A stretch of 63,472 nt of DNA from Phocaeicola_A sp045545095 (GTDB taxonomy: Bacteria; Bacteroidota; Bacteroidia; Bacteroidales; Bacteroidaceae), in NCBI GenBank assembly GCA_045545095.1, contig JAZQAG010000051.1, positions 1 to 63,472 of the forward strand, read 5' to 3'. The notes below the pieces were generated by a model. That model was not told the origin of the DNA. It did no database searches and saw only the letters and a program-made list of their open reading frames with translations. Shown here one piece after another: positions 53,168 through 61,937 of the stretch. The stretch's first letter is position 1. The number at the start of each line of letters is the position of its first letter. A program made the translations under genes and the position numbers.

Positions 53168-55078
53168 ATGAGTGAGAATATCCTATATAAACACTTACAA
53201 GACATCCAAAACCCGGATGACTTGAAGAAATTATCTCTGGAACAACTGCCTGAGCTATGCGATGAACTCAGGCAGAAAATCATTGACGAAGTCTCCATAA
53301 ATCCAGGACATTTTGGTTCCAGTTTAGGAGTCGTGGAGCTGTCTGTTGCCCTCCATTACGTTATGAATACACCTTACGACCGTATTATTTGGGATGTTGG
53401 ACACCAAGCTTATGGACATAAGATTCTGACTGGTCGGCGCGATACATTCTCTACCAATCGTCAATTCGGAGGAATCAGGCCATTTCCTTCTCCTGAAGAG
53501 AGCGAATATGACTCTTTCATAGGAGGACATGCCTCAAACTCAATTTCTGCAGCATTGGGAATTGCTGTTGCCGCCAAACGCAAAGGTGAAAACAACCGAC
53601 GTGTTGTTGCCGTAATTGGTGATGGCTCCATGAGTGGTGGATTAGCTTACGAAGGCCTTAATAATGCCTCTATTACGCCCAACAATTTGCTCATTATCTT
53701 GAATGATAATGATATGGCCATAGACCGTAGCGTGGGTGGAATGAAACAGTACTTGGTAGATCTTAATACCTCTTCATGGTACAATACCTGGCGTTACCGC
53801 ATTTCTCGGAAACTCATACAATGGGGATGGATAAATGAAAAGATGAAACGCAGGATTCTGCGATTCAACAACAGTCTCAAATCGCTATTTTCCAATCAAC
53901 AAAATGTATTTGAAGGACTGGATATCCGCTATTTTGGCCCTATTGACGGACACGATGTCAAGAATCTGGTCCAAGTACTTCGCACCATTCGCGATATGGA
54001 AGGTCCCCGCTTATTGCATATCCACACGACCAAGGGTAAAGGCTTTGCCCCTGCAGAACAAGCTGCCACTCTATGGCATGCTCCGGGTATGTTCGACAAA
54101 GAGACAGGAGAACGTATCATCGCCGACACCAAAGGACTCCCCCCACTCTATCAGGATGTTTTTGGGCATACATTATTGGAATTGGCTCAAAATAATGAAC
54201 ATATTGTAGGAGTAACCCCTGCTATGCCCAGTGGATGTTCAATGAACATACTCATGAAAGCCATGCCTGAACGTGCCTTTGATGTAGGCATAGCCGAAGG
54301 GCATGCAGTCACCTTCTCCGCAGGAATGGCCAAGGAAGGCATGATTCCTTTCTGCAACATTTATTCCTCTTTTATGCAAAGAGCTTATGACAACATTATA
54401 CATGATGTTGCCATATTAAAGTTGTCGGTAGTACTCTGCTTGGATCGGGCAGGTTTGGTTGGCGAAGACGGTCCGACACATCATGGAGCTTTTGATATGG
54501 CCTACCTCAGACCGATACCTAACCTTACTATTTCTGCCCCCATGAACGAAATGGAACTTCGCAATCTGATGTTTACGGCCCAATTGCCAGACAAAGGACC
54601 TTTTGTCATCAGGTATCCGCGGGGACGTGGAGTATGTCCCGACTGGAAATGTCCATTCGAAGAAATACCCGTCGGCAAAGGACGCCTACTGAAAGCGGGT
54701 ACAGACATTGCAGTATTGTCTATTGGCCATATAGGGAATGCCGTTTCCAAGGCTATCCAACAGTTTGAACAAGCGACAGGAAAATCCGTTGCTCATTATG
54801 ACATACGTTTTCTCAAGCCTTTGGACGAAGAACTTTTAGAGCAAGTAGCCAAGACCTTCACACATATCCTGACTGTAGAGGACGGGATTCTGAATGGAGG
54901 TATGGGTAGCGCAATTATGGAATATATGGCCGAACACGGATACACCCCTCATATATACCGTATAGGCATTCCAGACCAATTTGTGGAACATGGAACGATA
55001 CAGGAACTACATACCCTCTGCCACATGGATGTGGAAAGCATTTACAACAAACTGTCAACTATTGCAGAATCAATATGA
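53168..55078 (+). CDS. dxs: 1-deoxy-D-xylulose-5-phosphate synthase
   Basis: This 636-residue thiamine-diphosphate enzyme starts the MEP isoprenoid pathway from pyruvate and glyceraldehyde-3-phosphate. Visible: VGHQAYGHKILTGRR (about 76-90), the ThDP/Mg motif GDGSMSGGLAYEGLNN with NDNDMAIDRSVGG, the central pyrimidine-binding domain (DVGIAEGHAVTFSAGMA, EDGPTHHGAFDMAYLR) and a C-terminal transketolase domain. The last four bases overlap the start of trkA (ATGA), so the genes are translationally coupled. Confidence 0.98.
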   Translation: MSENILYKHLQDIQNPDDLKKLSLEQLPELCDELRQKIIDEVSINPGHFGSSLGVVELSVALHYVMNTPYDRIIWDVGHQAYGHKILTGRRDTFSTNRQFGGIRPFPSPEESEYDSFIGGHASNSISAALGIAVAAKRKGENNRRVVAVIGDGSMSGGLAYEGLNNASITPNNLLIILNDNDMAIDRSVGGMKQYLVDLNTSSWYNTWRYRISRKLIQWGWINEKMKRRILRFNNSLKSLFSNQQNVFEGLDIRYFGPIDGHDVKNLVQVLRTIRDMEGPRLLHIHTTKGKGFAPAEQAATLWHAPGMFDKETGERIIADTKGLPPLYQDVFGHTLLELAQNNEHIVGVTPAMPSGCSMNILMKAMPERAFDVGIAEGHAVTFSAGMAKEGMIPFCNIYSSFMQRAYDNIIHDVAILKLSVVLCLDRAGLVGEDGPTHHGAFDMAYLRPIPNLTISAPMNEMELRNLMFTAQLPDKGPFVIRYPRGRGVCPDWKCPFEEIPVGKGRLLKAGTDIAVLSIGHIGNAVSKAIQQFEQATGKSVAHYDIRFLKPLDEELLEQVAKTFTHILTVEDGILNGGMGSAIMEYMAEHGYTPHIYRIGIPDQFVEHGTIQELHTLCHMDVESIYNKLSTIAESI

Positions 55079-56415
55079 AGATAATCATCGCTGGAGCAGG
55101 TGAAGTGGGTACACACCTTGCCACGCTGCTATCTAAAGAGAAGCAAGACATCACCCTAATGGACGAGAGCGAAGACAGGCTCAGCAAATTGGATAAGGAT
55201 TTTGATTTGATGACCGTTGTCGCTTCCCCATCATCCATTGTCAGTTTGAAGAATGCGAATGTAGCCAATGCCGACCTTTTCATTGCAGTCACTCCTGATG
55301 AAAGTCGGAATATGACGGCCTGCATGATAGCCCATAATTTGGGAGCCAAGAAGACCGTTGCCCGAATAGACAACCATGAGTATCTGCTCCCCAAGCATCA
55401 GCAATTCTGGAAGGAATTGGGTATAGATTCACTCATTTTCCCTGAGATGTTAGCAGCTAAAGAGATTGCAGATGCAGTCAGGATGAGTTGGATACGCCAA
55501 TGGTGGGAGGTACGTGGCGGCGCCCTTGTATTGATCGGGATAAAACTGCGGAAAGGAGCCGAAATCTTAGACATCCCTTTGATGGAACTTGGACAATCCC
55601 AGACTCCCTACCACATTGTAGCCATCAAACGCGGAAACGAGACCATTATACCCCGAGGAACTGACTCCATTCATGAAAACGACATTGTCTATTTCATGAC
55701 CACAAAGAAGCATATTCCATACATCCGTAAGATATCAGGAAAAGAACAGTATCCGGATGTACGTAATGTCATGATTATGGGTGGAGGACGCATCGCTGTA
55801 CGTGCAGCCCAGATAATCCCCGATGATATCCGCATGACCATTATAGAAAGCAACCGTCATCGTTGTAATCGCCTGACAGAACTCGTCAGCGACAAAGTTT
55901 TGGTCATCAATGGTGACGGGCGCGACATGGGTCTTTTAATGGAAGAAGGTTTGGGAGACACTGACGCATTTGTTGCTTTGACGGAAAATTCCGAAACCAA
56001 CATCCTTGCATGCCTTGCAGCCAAACGTTTAGGTGTAAGCAAGACCGTTGCAAAAGTGGAAAATCTTGATTATATCAACATGGCCGAAAGTCTGGATATT
56101 GGCACTATCATCAACAAGAAACTGATTGCAGCCAGCCATATTTATCAGATGATGCTCGACGCAGATGTCAGCAATGTCAAATGTCTCACCTTGGCCAATG
56201 CAGACGTTGCAGAGTTCACGGTCAAAGAAGGAGCATTCATCACCAAGAAGCCTATTAAGGACCTCAGACTCCCCAAAGGAATTACACTCGGTGGACTCAT
56301 CCGCGATGATGAAGGGCAACTCATCAACGGAAATACAGTCATTCAAGCAGGGGACCATGTCGTAGTCTTCTGTATGGGATTGATGATAAAACAGATAGAA
56401 AAGTATTTCAACTAA
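55075..56415 (+). CDS. trkA: Trk potassium-uptake regulatory subunit TrkA
   Basis: This 446-residue peripheral membrane protein has two RCK units. Each has an NAD-binding Rossmann domain (IIIAGAGEVGTHLATLLSKE at the N terminus; VMIMGGGRIAVRAAQIIPDD near 229) and a C-terminal TrkA_C domain. In the second, RDMGLLMEEGLGDTDAFVALTENSETNI is standard. It gates TrkH in response to nucleotides. It overlaps dxs by 4 bp and precedes trkH by 55 bp. Confidence 0.97.
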   Translation: MKIIIAGAGEVGTHLATLLSKEKQDITLMDESEDRLSKLDKDFDLMTVVASPSSIVSLKNANVANADLFIAVTPDESRNMTACMIAHNLGAKKTVARIDNHEYLLPKHQQFWKELGIDSLIFPEMLAAKEIADAVRMSWIRQWWEVRGGALVLIGIKLRKGAEILDIPLMELGQSQTPYHIVAIKRGNETIIPRGTDSIHENDIVYFMTTKKHIPYIRKISGKEQYPDVRNVMIMGGGRIAVRAAQIIPDDIRMTIIESNRHRCNRLTELVSDKVLVINGDGRDMGLLMEEGLGDTDAFVALTENSETNILACLAAKRLGVSKTVAKVENLDYINMAESLDIGTIINKKLIAASHIYQMMLDADVSNVKCLTLANADVAEFTVKEGAFITKKPIKDLRLPKGITLGGLIRDDEGQLINGNTVIQAGDHVVVFCMGLMIKQIEKYFN

Positions 56416-56470
56416 GCGACAGACACCAATCCTAAGCATTCATAGTACTAATCCTTCATCTTACAAAAAA

Positions 56471-57925
56471 GTGATAAACAAGAAAATCATATGGCGCGTA
56501 CTCGGATATTTGCTCTACTTGGAAGCAATACTGTTGTCCGCATGCTCAGGATTCGGCTTTTACTATCAGGAGAATGACTGTTACGCATTTCTCATATCAG
56601 CAGCCATTACAGCCTTAGCCGGTGCCCTATTCACCTATCAAGGACGTGGTTCAGAAAGACGGTTCAGCCGACGGGACGGATACATAGTTGTCAGTCTCTC
56701 CTGGATTCTGTTCTCTCTGTTTGGAATGCTGCCTTATTATATAAGTGGGCACATACCTTCCATCACAGATGCATTCTTCGAAACCATGTCAGGTTTCACC
56801 ACCACTGGTGCCACAATTCTGAACAATATAGAGTCACTACCTCATGGTTTGTTATTCTGGAGGAGTATGACCCAATGGATTGGAGGTTTAGGAATCATCT
56901 TCTTTACTATTGCCGTCCTTCCCGTTTTTGGAGTTGGCGGAGTACAATTGTTTGCAGCAGAAGCGACAGGTCCCAGACACGACAAAGTGCATCCCCGTAT
57001 AGAGGTGACTGCCAAATGGATATGGAGCATCTACTTGGGACTGACCATTGCAGAAACGCTACTTCTCTCATACGGAGGTATGGGGTGGTTTGACAGTGTA
57101 TGCCATTCACTCACCACTACAGCAACAGGTGGCTACTCCACCCGTCAGGACAGTATCGCCTCTTTCAATTCCGTTTATATTGAGTATATTATCACCCTCT
57201 TCATGTTCCTTTCCGGAATAAACTTCACCCTATTATTCTATCTGTTATTCAAGGGTAAATTCAAGAAGCTCTTTGGCGACACAGAATTCAAGTGGTATTC
57301 AGGAATAGTCATCTCACTGACCATACTCACCACCATCATCTTGTTTTGTTCAAGACCTGGGAATATTGAGGAGTCATTCAGAGAATCCCTCTTCCAAATC
57401 ATTTCCATCCAGACAACAACCGGTTTCTCCACTTGCGACTATATGTTATGGCCCCCCATCCTATGGTTCCTGCTCGTCATTGTCATGTACTGTGGAGCAT
57501 GTGCCGGTTCCACAAGCGGCGCCATCAAATGTGTACGCATAGCCATGCTGTTGAAAGTCGTCCGAAACGATTTTCAGCGCATCATCCATCCCAATGCCAT
57601 CATACCTTTACGAATCAATGGCCAGGTAGTACACTCCAAAGCAAAGATTACCCTTTTGGCCTTCTTTGCCGTGTACATGATGCTTATATTCATCGGTTGG
57701 GGCATCATGATAGCTTTGGGACTCGATTTTATGGAAAGTTACGGAGTGGTAGTCAGCAGCGTGAGCAATATAGGACCGGCTTTAGGTTCGTATGGTCCGG
57801 CTTACACTTGGGCCCACATGCCGGATATAGGCAAATGGATATGCTCTTTCCTCATGCTGATAGGTCGTTTGGAACTGTTCAGTATCCTATTGCTTCTTAC
57901 TCCCGGATTTTGGAAAAGACGTTAA
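56471..57925 (+). CDS. trkH: Trk-type potassium transporter, membrane subunit TrkH
   Basis: This 484-residue polytopic protein has four pore-forming repeats, each with a glycine filter: ETMSGFTTTGATIL, TTTATGGYSTRQDS, ISIQTTTGFSTCDY and SVSNIGPALGSYGP. About ten transmembrane helices are predicted. The start is GTG. It works with TrkA, encoded just upstream, for potassium uptake. It converges with rsmD, whose 3' end is 21 bp away; no terminator hairpin is obvious in that gap. Confidence 0.97.
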   Translation: MINKKIIWRVLGYLLYLEAILLSACSGFGFYYQENDCYAFLISAAITALAGALFTYQGRGSERRFSRRDGYIVVSLSWILFSLFGMLPYYISGHIPSITDAFFETMSGFTTTGATILNNIESLPHGLLFWRSMTQWIGGLGIIFFTIAVLPVFGVGGVQLFAAEATGPRHDKVHPRIEVTAKWIWSIYLGLTIAETLLLSYGGMGWFDSVCHSLTTTATGGYSTRQDSIASFNSVYIEYIITLFMFLSGINFTLLFYLLFKGKFKKLFGDTEFKWYSGIVISLTILTTIILFCSRPGNIEESFRESLFQIISIQTTTGFSTCDYMLWPPILWFLLVIVMYCGACAGSTSGAIKCVRIAMLLKVVRNDFQRIIHPNAIIPLRINGQVVHSKAKITLLAFFAVYMMLIFIGWGIMIALGLDFMESYGVVVSSVSNIGPALGSYGPAYTWAHMPDIGKWICSFLMLIGRLELFSILLLLTPGFWKRR

Positions 57926-57946
57926 AGCTATTACTGCAGTTCCCAT

Positions 57947-58492
57947 TCAGACGGTTTTGCGAAAGAATGAAAAATTGACACTTCCGTAACTTCTATGTTC
58001 CAAGAAATACGGGTGGTTTTCAAAATTATTATCTTTCCCATGTTCCAGAACAAATAATGCATTGTCCTTCAACAGGCTGCTTTGAAAGATTCTATCCGGT
58101 ATCTCAGCCAACTCTTTCAAAGCATAAGGAGGATCTGCAAAAATAAAGTCAAACTGTTCTGCCGAACGTTCGATATATTTCAGAGCATCTCCGCAGACCG
58201 GGATACAACGAGTTGTCTTCACCTCATTCAGCACTTGACAGATAAAGGCATGATGCCGTCTATCTTTCTCTATCGAAACGACCCGAGAACAACCACGCGA
58301 CACCAGTTCCAGACTTATACTCCCTGTACCGGCAAAAAGATCCAAAGCAGCTATTCCCTCTTCTTCAAAATCTATATAGCCCATCAATACATTGAACAGG
58401 TTCTCTTTCGCAAAGTCTGTTGTCGGACGAGCTTTGAATGTACGTGGAACTTCAAACCGACGGCGCTTATATATACCGGAAATTACTCTCAT
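57947..58492 (-). CDS. rsmD: 16S rRNA (guanine966-N2)-methyltransferase
   Basis: This 181-residue Rossmann methyltransferase starts MRVISGIYKRRRFEVPRTFKARPTTDFAKENLFNVL, typical of RsmD. AdoMet motif I is ALDLFAGTGSISLELVSRG (about 48-66) and the catalytic motif is FIFADPPYAL (about 133-142). Length matches the family. It lies 45 bp downstream of the DUF3822 gene, probably in the same transcript. Confidence 0.96.
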   Translation of the reverse strand: MRVISGIYKRRRFEVPRTFKARPTTDFAKENLFNVLMGYIDFEEEGIAALDLFAGTGSISLELVSRGCSRVVSIEKDRRHHAFICQVLNEVKTTRCIPVCGDALKYIERSAEQFDFIFADPPYALKELAEIPDRIFQSSLLKDNALFVLEHGKDNNFENHPYFLEHRSYGSVNFSFFRKTV

Positions 58493-58537
58493 AATAGTTT
58501 TAGTTACAACATGCAGAAGTGGATGAAGACAGCAGAC

Positions 58538-59359
58538 TCATAGCAGATTGCCATGTATCAGGGTCAACATATCGTATGGCAGATTTTCCATACGTGCAGG
58601 AGTCGAACGGTTAAATTCTGCCACAGGTGTCACGACAGCCACTTTATTCAAGAATCTTTGAAGACGTTCTGCCACCTCCTGTTTTCTGTCCTCCTCACCC
58701 ACTATGTACAATTCATCTGTCTCCGGATTGAATCCCATCCCCGACCAGGCATTCATTACATAGTAGGCGATATCCTCAACATTATAGCACGAATATGTCA
58801 CCCCCATCAACAGATGGCTTCGTTCAAAAGCGACCAATGATACCGATTTCCCATGAATACGCAAATACAACCGGCGCGTCCCACTGACACGGTTCTTGTT
58901 GGCCAGATGCTCTATCACCGGTGTCACTGTCGCATACAAATGAAACTCCGGATAATATTCACTTAACAGTTGGTAAGCTGTGCGATCCATGGCATACAGA
59001 ACCACCGCATTGCTTCTGTCCATAATGTCATAGAGTACACATTCACCTCTTCTCAACGGGAGACAGTGTTCATAGATACATTCAGCCTGTTCATCTTCAA
59101 ACAATTCAAAGGGCACAGTTGTATATGCCGATGTATCCAACAGCACATCCACCCGTTTAAAATTCCCCTGAAGCATCTCATTGGAAGCCAATAAGCGACG
59201 CATATTGGCAGTGAGCGAAATTCCTGGTTCTATCTCCAAGGGATAATAAGAAAATGTTGCATAATCCAACGGATCATGCACTGAAAAAGAAAATCCATCC
59301 GCACCAAGGCGGATGGATAAAGTATATGGAGTCGTCAATATTTGCTTCGACTTCATCAT
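58538..59359 (-). CDS. DUF3822 family protein
   Basis: This 273-residue protein of unknown function matches what I recall of DUF3822: an N-terminal stretch LSIRLGADGFSFSVHDP and two actin/FtsA-like halves of alternating strands (KRVDVLLDTSAYTTVPFELFEDEQ; RLYLRIHGKSVSLVAFERSHLLMGVTYSC). The fold may be related to the actin/ASKHA superfamily, as inference. Two adjacent ATGs (59359 and 59356) lie just past the stop of the upstream gene; longer starts run inside that gene. It is always-minus with rsmD and the pilin-like gene here. Confidence 0.85.
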   Translation of the reverse strand: MMKSKQILTTPYTLSIRLGADGFSFSVHDPLDYATFSYYPLEIEPGISLTANMRRLLASNEMLQGNFKRVDVLLDTSAYTTVPFELFEDEQAECIYEHCLPLRRGECVLYDIMDRSNAVVLYAMDRTAYQLLSEYYPEFHLYATVTPVIEHLANKNRVSGTRRLYLRIHGKSVSLVAFERSHLLMGVTYSCYNVEDIAYYVMNAWSGMGFNPETDELYIVGEEDRKQEVAERLQRFLNKVAVVTPVAEFNRSTPARMENLPYDMLTLIHGNLL

Positions 59360-59360
59360 T

Positions 59361-60047
59361 TTACTCCCAGTTACCGGCGTTATTGTTAGGCTCTTCAACA
59401 TCACCAACCTTCAAACCTACATAACGGTCTTGCTTTTCACAAACGTCAATCAAATTCTTGATTTCCTGTTCGTTCAAGCCTTCCAGATAAACGGCATATG
59501 GAGTTCTGGCCTCAAACAGATAGAGCGGAGTACCTGAACGGGTAGAGTCCACGCGAGTCTCCATCTCGAACTTGGCACCGTTACCAAACGGCACATAAAC
59601 CATTGAATCTGCGCTAAACTCTTTTCCGAAAAGAGTATCCTTCAGACTTACAAAGACGGTATCACGGCTGAAGTTTTCCAGACCATTCTTCTTCACTTCA
59701 TCCCATTTTCCAGTCTTACGGGCCTTTTCAATGATAGCCATTGCTTTAGATTCTGTCAATCCATTCTCCAACTGCTCATCGGTCAATTCACCCTCTTTCT
59801 TTACGATGGGCAATTGAGCGTTCTTTACGAAACGAGCCAAAGAATCAAGGTCTTCACAATACCCACCACCGATGATATTACGGTAGTTCACCTGTGCCTC
59901 ACGGATATTAATCAGGCTGGCAATAACCTCCTTGTCACGGGCATTTTTCTCATTTTCAAACTCAATCGGCCCCATGATACTGCCGTAGCACAGGTAAATC
60001 AAAGCGACCACACAGATGGCCAAAACAGAATTAATTAATACTTTCAT
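59361..60047 (-). CDS. Membrane-anchored protein of unknown function, pseudopilin-like layout
   Basis: This is a 228-residue protein. The ATG at 60047 gives an N-terminal transmembrane helix (LINSVLAICVVALIYLCYGSIM, about 4-25). It is followed by FENEKNARDKEVIASLINIREAQVNYRNIIGGGYCEDLDSLARFV, an arrangement like type IV pseudopilins (long helix, then a Gly-Tyr turn) but with no prepilin peptidase site. The rest is a beta-rich domain (DTVFVSLKDTLFG; VYVPFGNGAKFEMETRVD). The stop is directly before the DUF3822 start. I do not recognise a named family. Confidence 0.82.
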   Translation of the reverse strand: MKVLINSVLAICVVALIYLCYGSIMGPIEFENEKNARDKEVIASLINIREAQVNYRNIIGGGYCEDLDSLARFVKNAQLPIVKKEGELTDEQLENGLTESKAMAIIEKARKTGKWDEVKKNGLENFSRDTVFVSLKDTLFGKEFSADSMVYVPFGNGAKFEMETRVDSTRSGTPLYLFEARTPYAVYLEGLNEQEIKNLIDVCEKQDRYVGLKVGDVEEPNNNAGNWE

Positions 60048-60143
60048 GATAAAATATAATTTTTTTAGTTTATATTCGTGCCGCAAAAATAGAATAAATT
60101 AATCTAATTAACGAACGTTCGAGAACTTTTTTACTTTAAAAAG

Positions 60144-61565
60144 ATGATAAATAGCTATTTTGTAGAACAATTTAAGGAATTTTTCAGCTTCCCGCCTACC
60201 CCAGAACAGCAGGAAGCGATGCATCGGTTGAGTTCATTCCTCACTTCCGGACAAAGAGACGAAGTTTTTCTTCTACGCGGATATGCCGGAACAGGAAAGA
60301 CCTCCCTCATCGGAGCCTTGGTGCGTCTGTTGAAAGCCATCCGGCAACGGGTCATCCTGATGGCTCCGACAGGACGTGCAGCCAAAGTCTTCTCTGCCTA
60401 TGCAGACTTCCCGGCCTATACCATCCACAAACGCATCTATCGTCAGAACAGCTTTTCCAACGAGACCTCAGCCTATAGTCTCTCCCCCAATCTGCACCCC
60501 CATACCTTATATATAGTGGACGAAGCCTCCATGATATCAAACGACGGCCTCTCCGGTTCCACCTTTGGTAGCGGCCGTCTGCTGGACGACCTTATCCAGT
60601 ATGTATATTCTGTAGAAGGATGCCGCCTGCTGTTGTTGGGAGATACAGCCCAACTTCCCCCTGTGGGCAACGAGGAGAGCCCGGCACTGTCAGCCGAGCA
60701 GCTAAAGGGCTATGGATTGGCTGTCCATGAAATGGAACTTACCCAAGTGGTACGCCAAGCCAACGATTCCGGCATACTATGGAATGCCACCAGCCTGCGC
60801 CATCTCCTGACCAACGATGATATATACAGTCTGCCCCGCATCAGGACAGCCGGTTTCCCAGATATCCGATACCTCCCGGGCAACGAGCTGATCGAAGCCT
60901 TGGAAAGCAGTTATGCCCATGCAGGTATGGACGAAACAATGGTCATCTGTCGTAGCAACAAGCGTGCCAATATCTACAATAACGGTATCCGTTCACGCAT
61001 CCTTTACCGCGAAGAGGAGCTCAGCAGTGGAGACCTCGTCATGGTTGCCAAGAACAATTATTATTGGTCCGAGCCATACAAGGAGATAGACTTCATTGCC
61101 AATGGTGACATTGCCCGCGTACGTCGGGTACGCCGTGTACGAGAGCTTTACGGATTCCGTTTTGCAGATGTCACACTCACATTCCCCGATTACGATGACA
61201 TCGAGATTGAAGCCAATGTCCTGCTCGACACCTTGCAATCCGAAGCACCATCACTCACTCGTGAACAACAGAACAGGTTATGGGATGCTGTCATGGAAGA
61301 CTATGCAGACATCCCTCTGAAGCAAGACCGCCTCAAAAAGATGAAGACAGACCCCTATTACAATGCCCTGCAACTGAAATATGCCTATGCCGTCACCTGC
61401 CACAAGGCCCAAGGAGGCCAATGGCAGCATATCTATCTGGACCAAGGATATATCACCGAAGAGATGCTCACACCAGAATATTTCCGTTGGCTATACACCG
61501 CTTTCACCCGGGCCACCGAGACATTATACCTTGTGAATTTTCCCAAGGAACAGATAAATGGTTAG
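60144..61565 (+). CDS. RecD-like ATP-dependent DNA helicase (AAA_30/UvrD_C_2)
   Basis: This 473-residue superfamily 1 helicase has Walker A LLRGYAGTGKTSLIGALVRLL (about 45-65), Walker B YIVDEASMIS (about 122-131), motif III LLLLGDTAQLPPVG and the C-terminal motif YAVTCHKAQGGQWQHIYLDQGY (about 410-431), followed by FRWLYTAFTRATETLYLV. It lacks the N-terminal domain of RecD2, so it is a short RecD-like form. Its divergent upstream region holds the palindrome CGAACGTTCG at 60112-60121. Its TAG stop is encoded by the first unit of a heptamer repeat array. Confidence 0.93.
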   Translation: MINSYFVEQFKEFFSFPPTPEQQEAMHRLSSFLTSGQRDEVFLLRGYAGTGKTSLIGALVRLLKAIRQRVILMAPTGRAAKVFSAYADFPAYTIHKRIYRQNSFSNETSAYSLSPNLHPHTLYIVDEASMISNDGLSGSTFGSGRLLDDLIQYVYSVEGCRLLLLGDTAQLPPVGNEESPALSAEQLKGYGLAVHEMELTQVVRQANDSGILWNATSLRHLLTNDDIYSLPRIRTAGFPDIRYLPGNELIEALESSYAHAGMDETMVICRSNKRANIYNNGIRSRILYREEELSSGDLVMVAKNNYYWSEPYKEIDFIANGDIARVRRVRRVRELYGFRFADVTLTFPDYDDIEIEANVLLDTLQSEAPSLTREQQNRLWDAVMEDYADIPLKQDRLKKMKTDPYYNALQLKYAYAVTCHKAQGGQWQHIYLDQGYITEEMLTPEYFRWLYTAFTRATETLYLVNFPKEQING

Positions 61566-61622
61566 CGGTTAGCGGTGAGTGGTTAGCGGTGAGTGGTGAG
61601 CGGTTAGCGGTTAGCGGTGAGC
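61560..61622 (+). repeat. Heptamer array, nine units
   Basis: Nine head-to-tail 7-bp units of the form GGTTAGC, GGTGAGT or GGTGAGC run from 61560 to 61622. The first unit supplies the TAG stop codon of the helicase gene. A related array in the opposite orientation lies at 61907-61937. Confidence 0.88.
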
Positions 61623-61628
61623 AAAGTA

Positions 61629-61757
61629 TTCTGTCATCCTGACGATAGGAAGGATCTCCTGTACGTCGGACTTCCCTACCGTCCATCCCAAAGAACGTTC
61701 GTATATTAAAAGTGCCAGAGATCCTTCACTACACAAGTTCCGTTCAGGATGACAGAG
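61629..61757. repeat. MITE-like inverted-repeat element
   Basis: Outer arms CTGTCATCCTGA (61631-61642) and TCAGGATGACAG (61744-61755) are perfect inverted repeats. Inner arms GAAGGATCTC (61649-61658) and GAGATCCTTC (61718-61727) are also perfect. The roughly 129-bp element has no ORF. I recall similar TGTCATCCTGA-ended repeats in other bacterial genomes; this could not be checked. It contains GAACGTTCG at 61694, also found in the promoter region of the helicase gene. Confidence 0.7.
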
Positions 61758-61779
61758 AAATGTCCGTACCGTATGGTAT

Positions 61780-61880
61780 CCCCTCCCTACTGGGGAGGGT
61801 CAGGGTGGGGCTCATCCGCTCAACGTTATCGCACACTCCTCCACCCTTCGGGTCCCCCTCCACCTAACTTAGGGGAGGAG
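61780..61880. repeat. C/G-rich hairpins of the composite intergenic region
   Basis: CCCTCCC pairs with GGGAGGG around a short loop (61781-61799). A second hairpin, CCTCCACCTAA with TTAGGGGAGG, covers 61858-61878. Both resemble the hairpin at 44054-44071. No ORF was judged real. Together with the heptamer arrays and the MITE-like element this fills the 355-bp gap. Confidence 0.6.
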
Positions 61881-61906
61881 TTGAATACTCCGTACCGTCA
61901 GGTCGC

Positions 61907-61937
61907 TCACCCATCACCCTTCACCCGTCACCCTTCA
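61907..61937 (-). repeat. Heptamer array, four units, opposite orientation
   Basis: On the plus strand the units are TCACCCA, TCACCCT, TCACCCG, TCACCCT, then TCA; read on the minus strand this is NGGGTGA repeated. One unit supplies the TGA stop of the TPR regulator, and its last codons (GDG) also come from the array. The heptamer is close to the GCGGTGA phase of the array at 61560-61622. Confidence 0.8.

Noticed and set aside
61504..61686. Minus-strand ORF encoding repeated SPLTANH units
   Set aside because: The repeat peptide is a by-product of reading the heptamer array; it has no start context or homologue pattern.
61629..61757. Complete insertion sequence
   Set aside because: Inverted repeats are present but there is no transposase and only about 129 bp.
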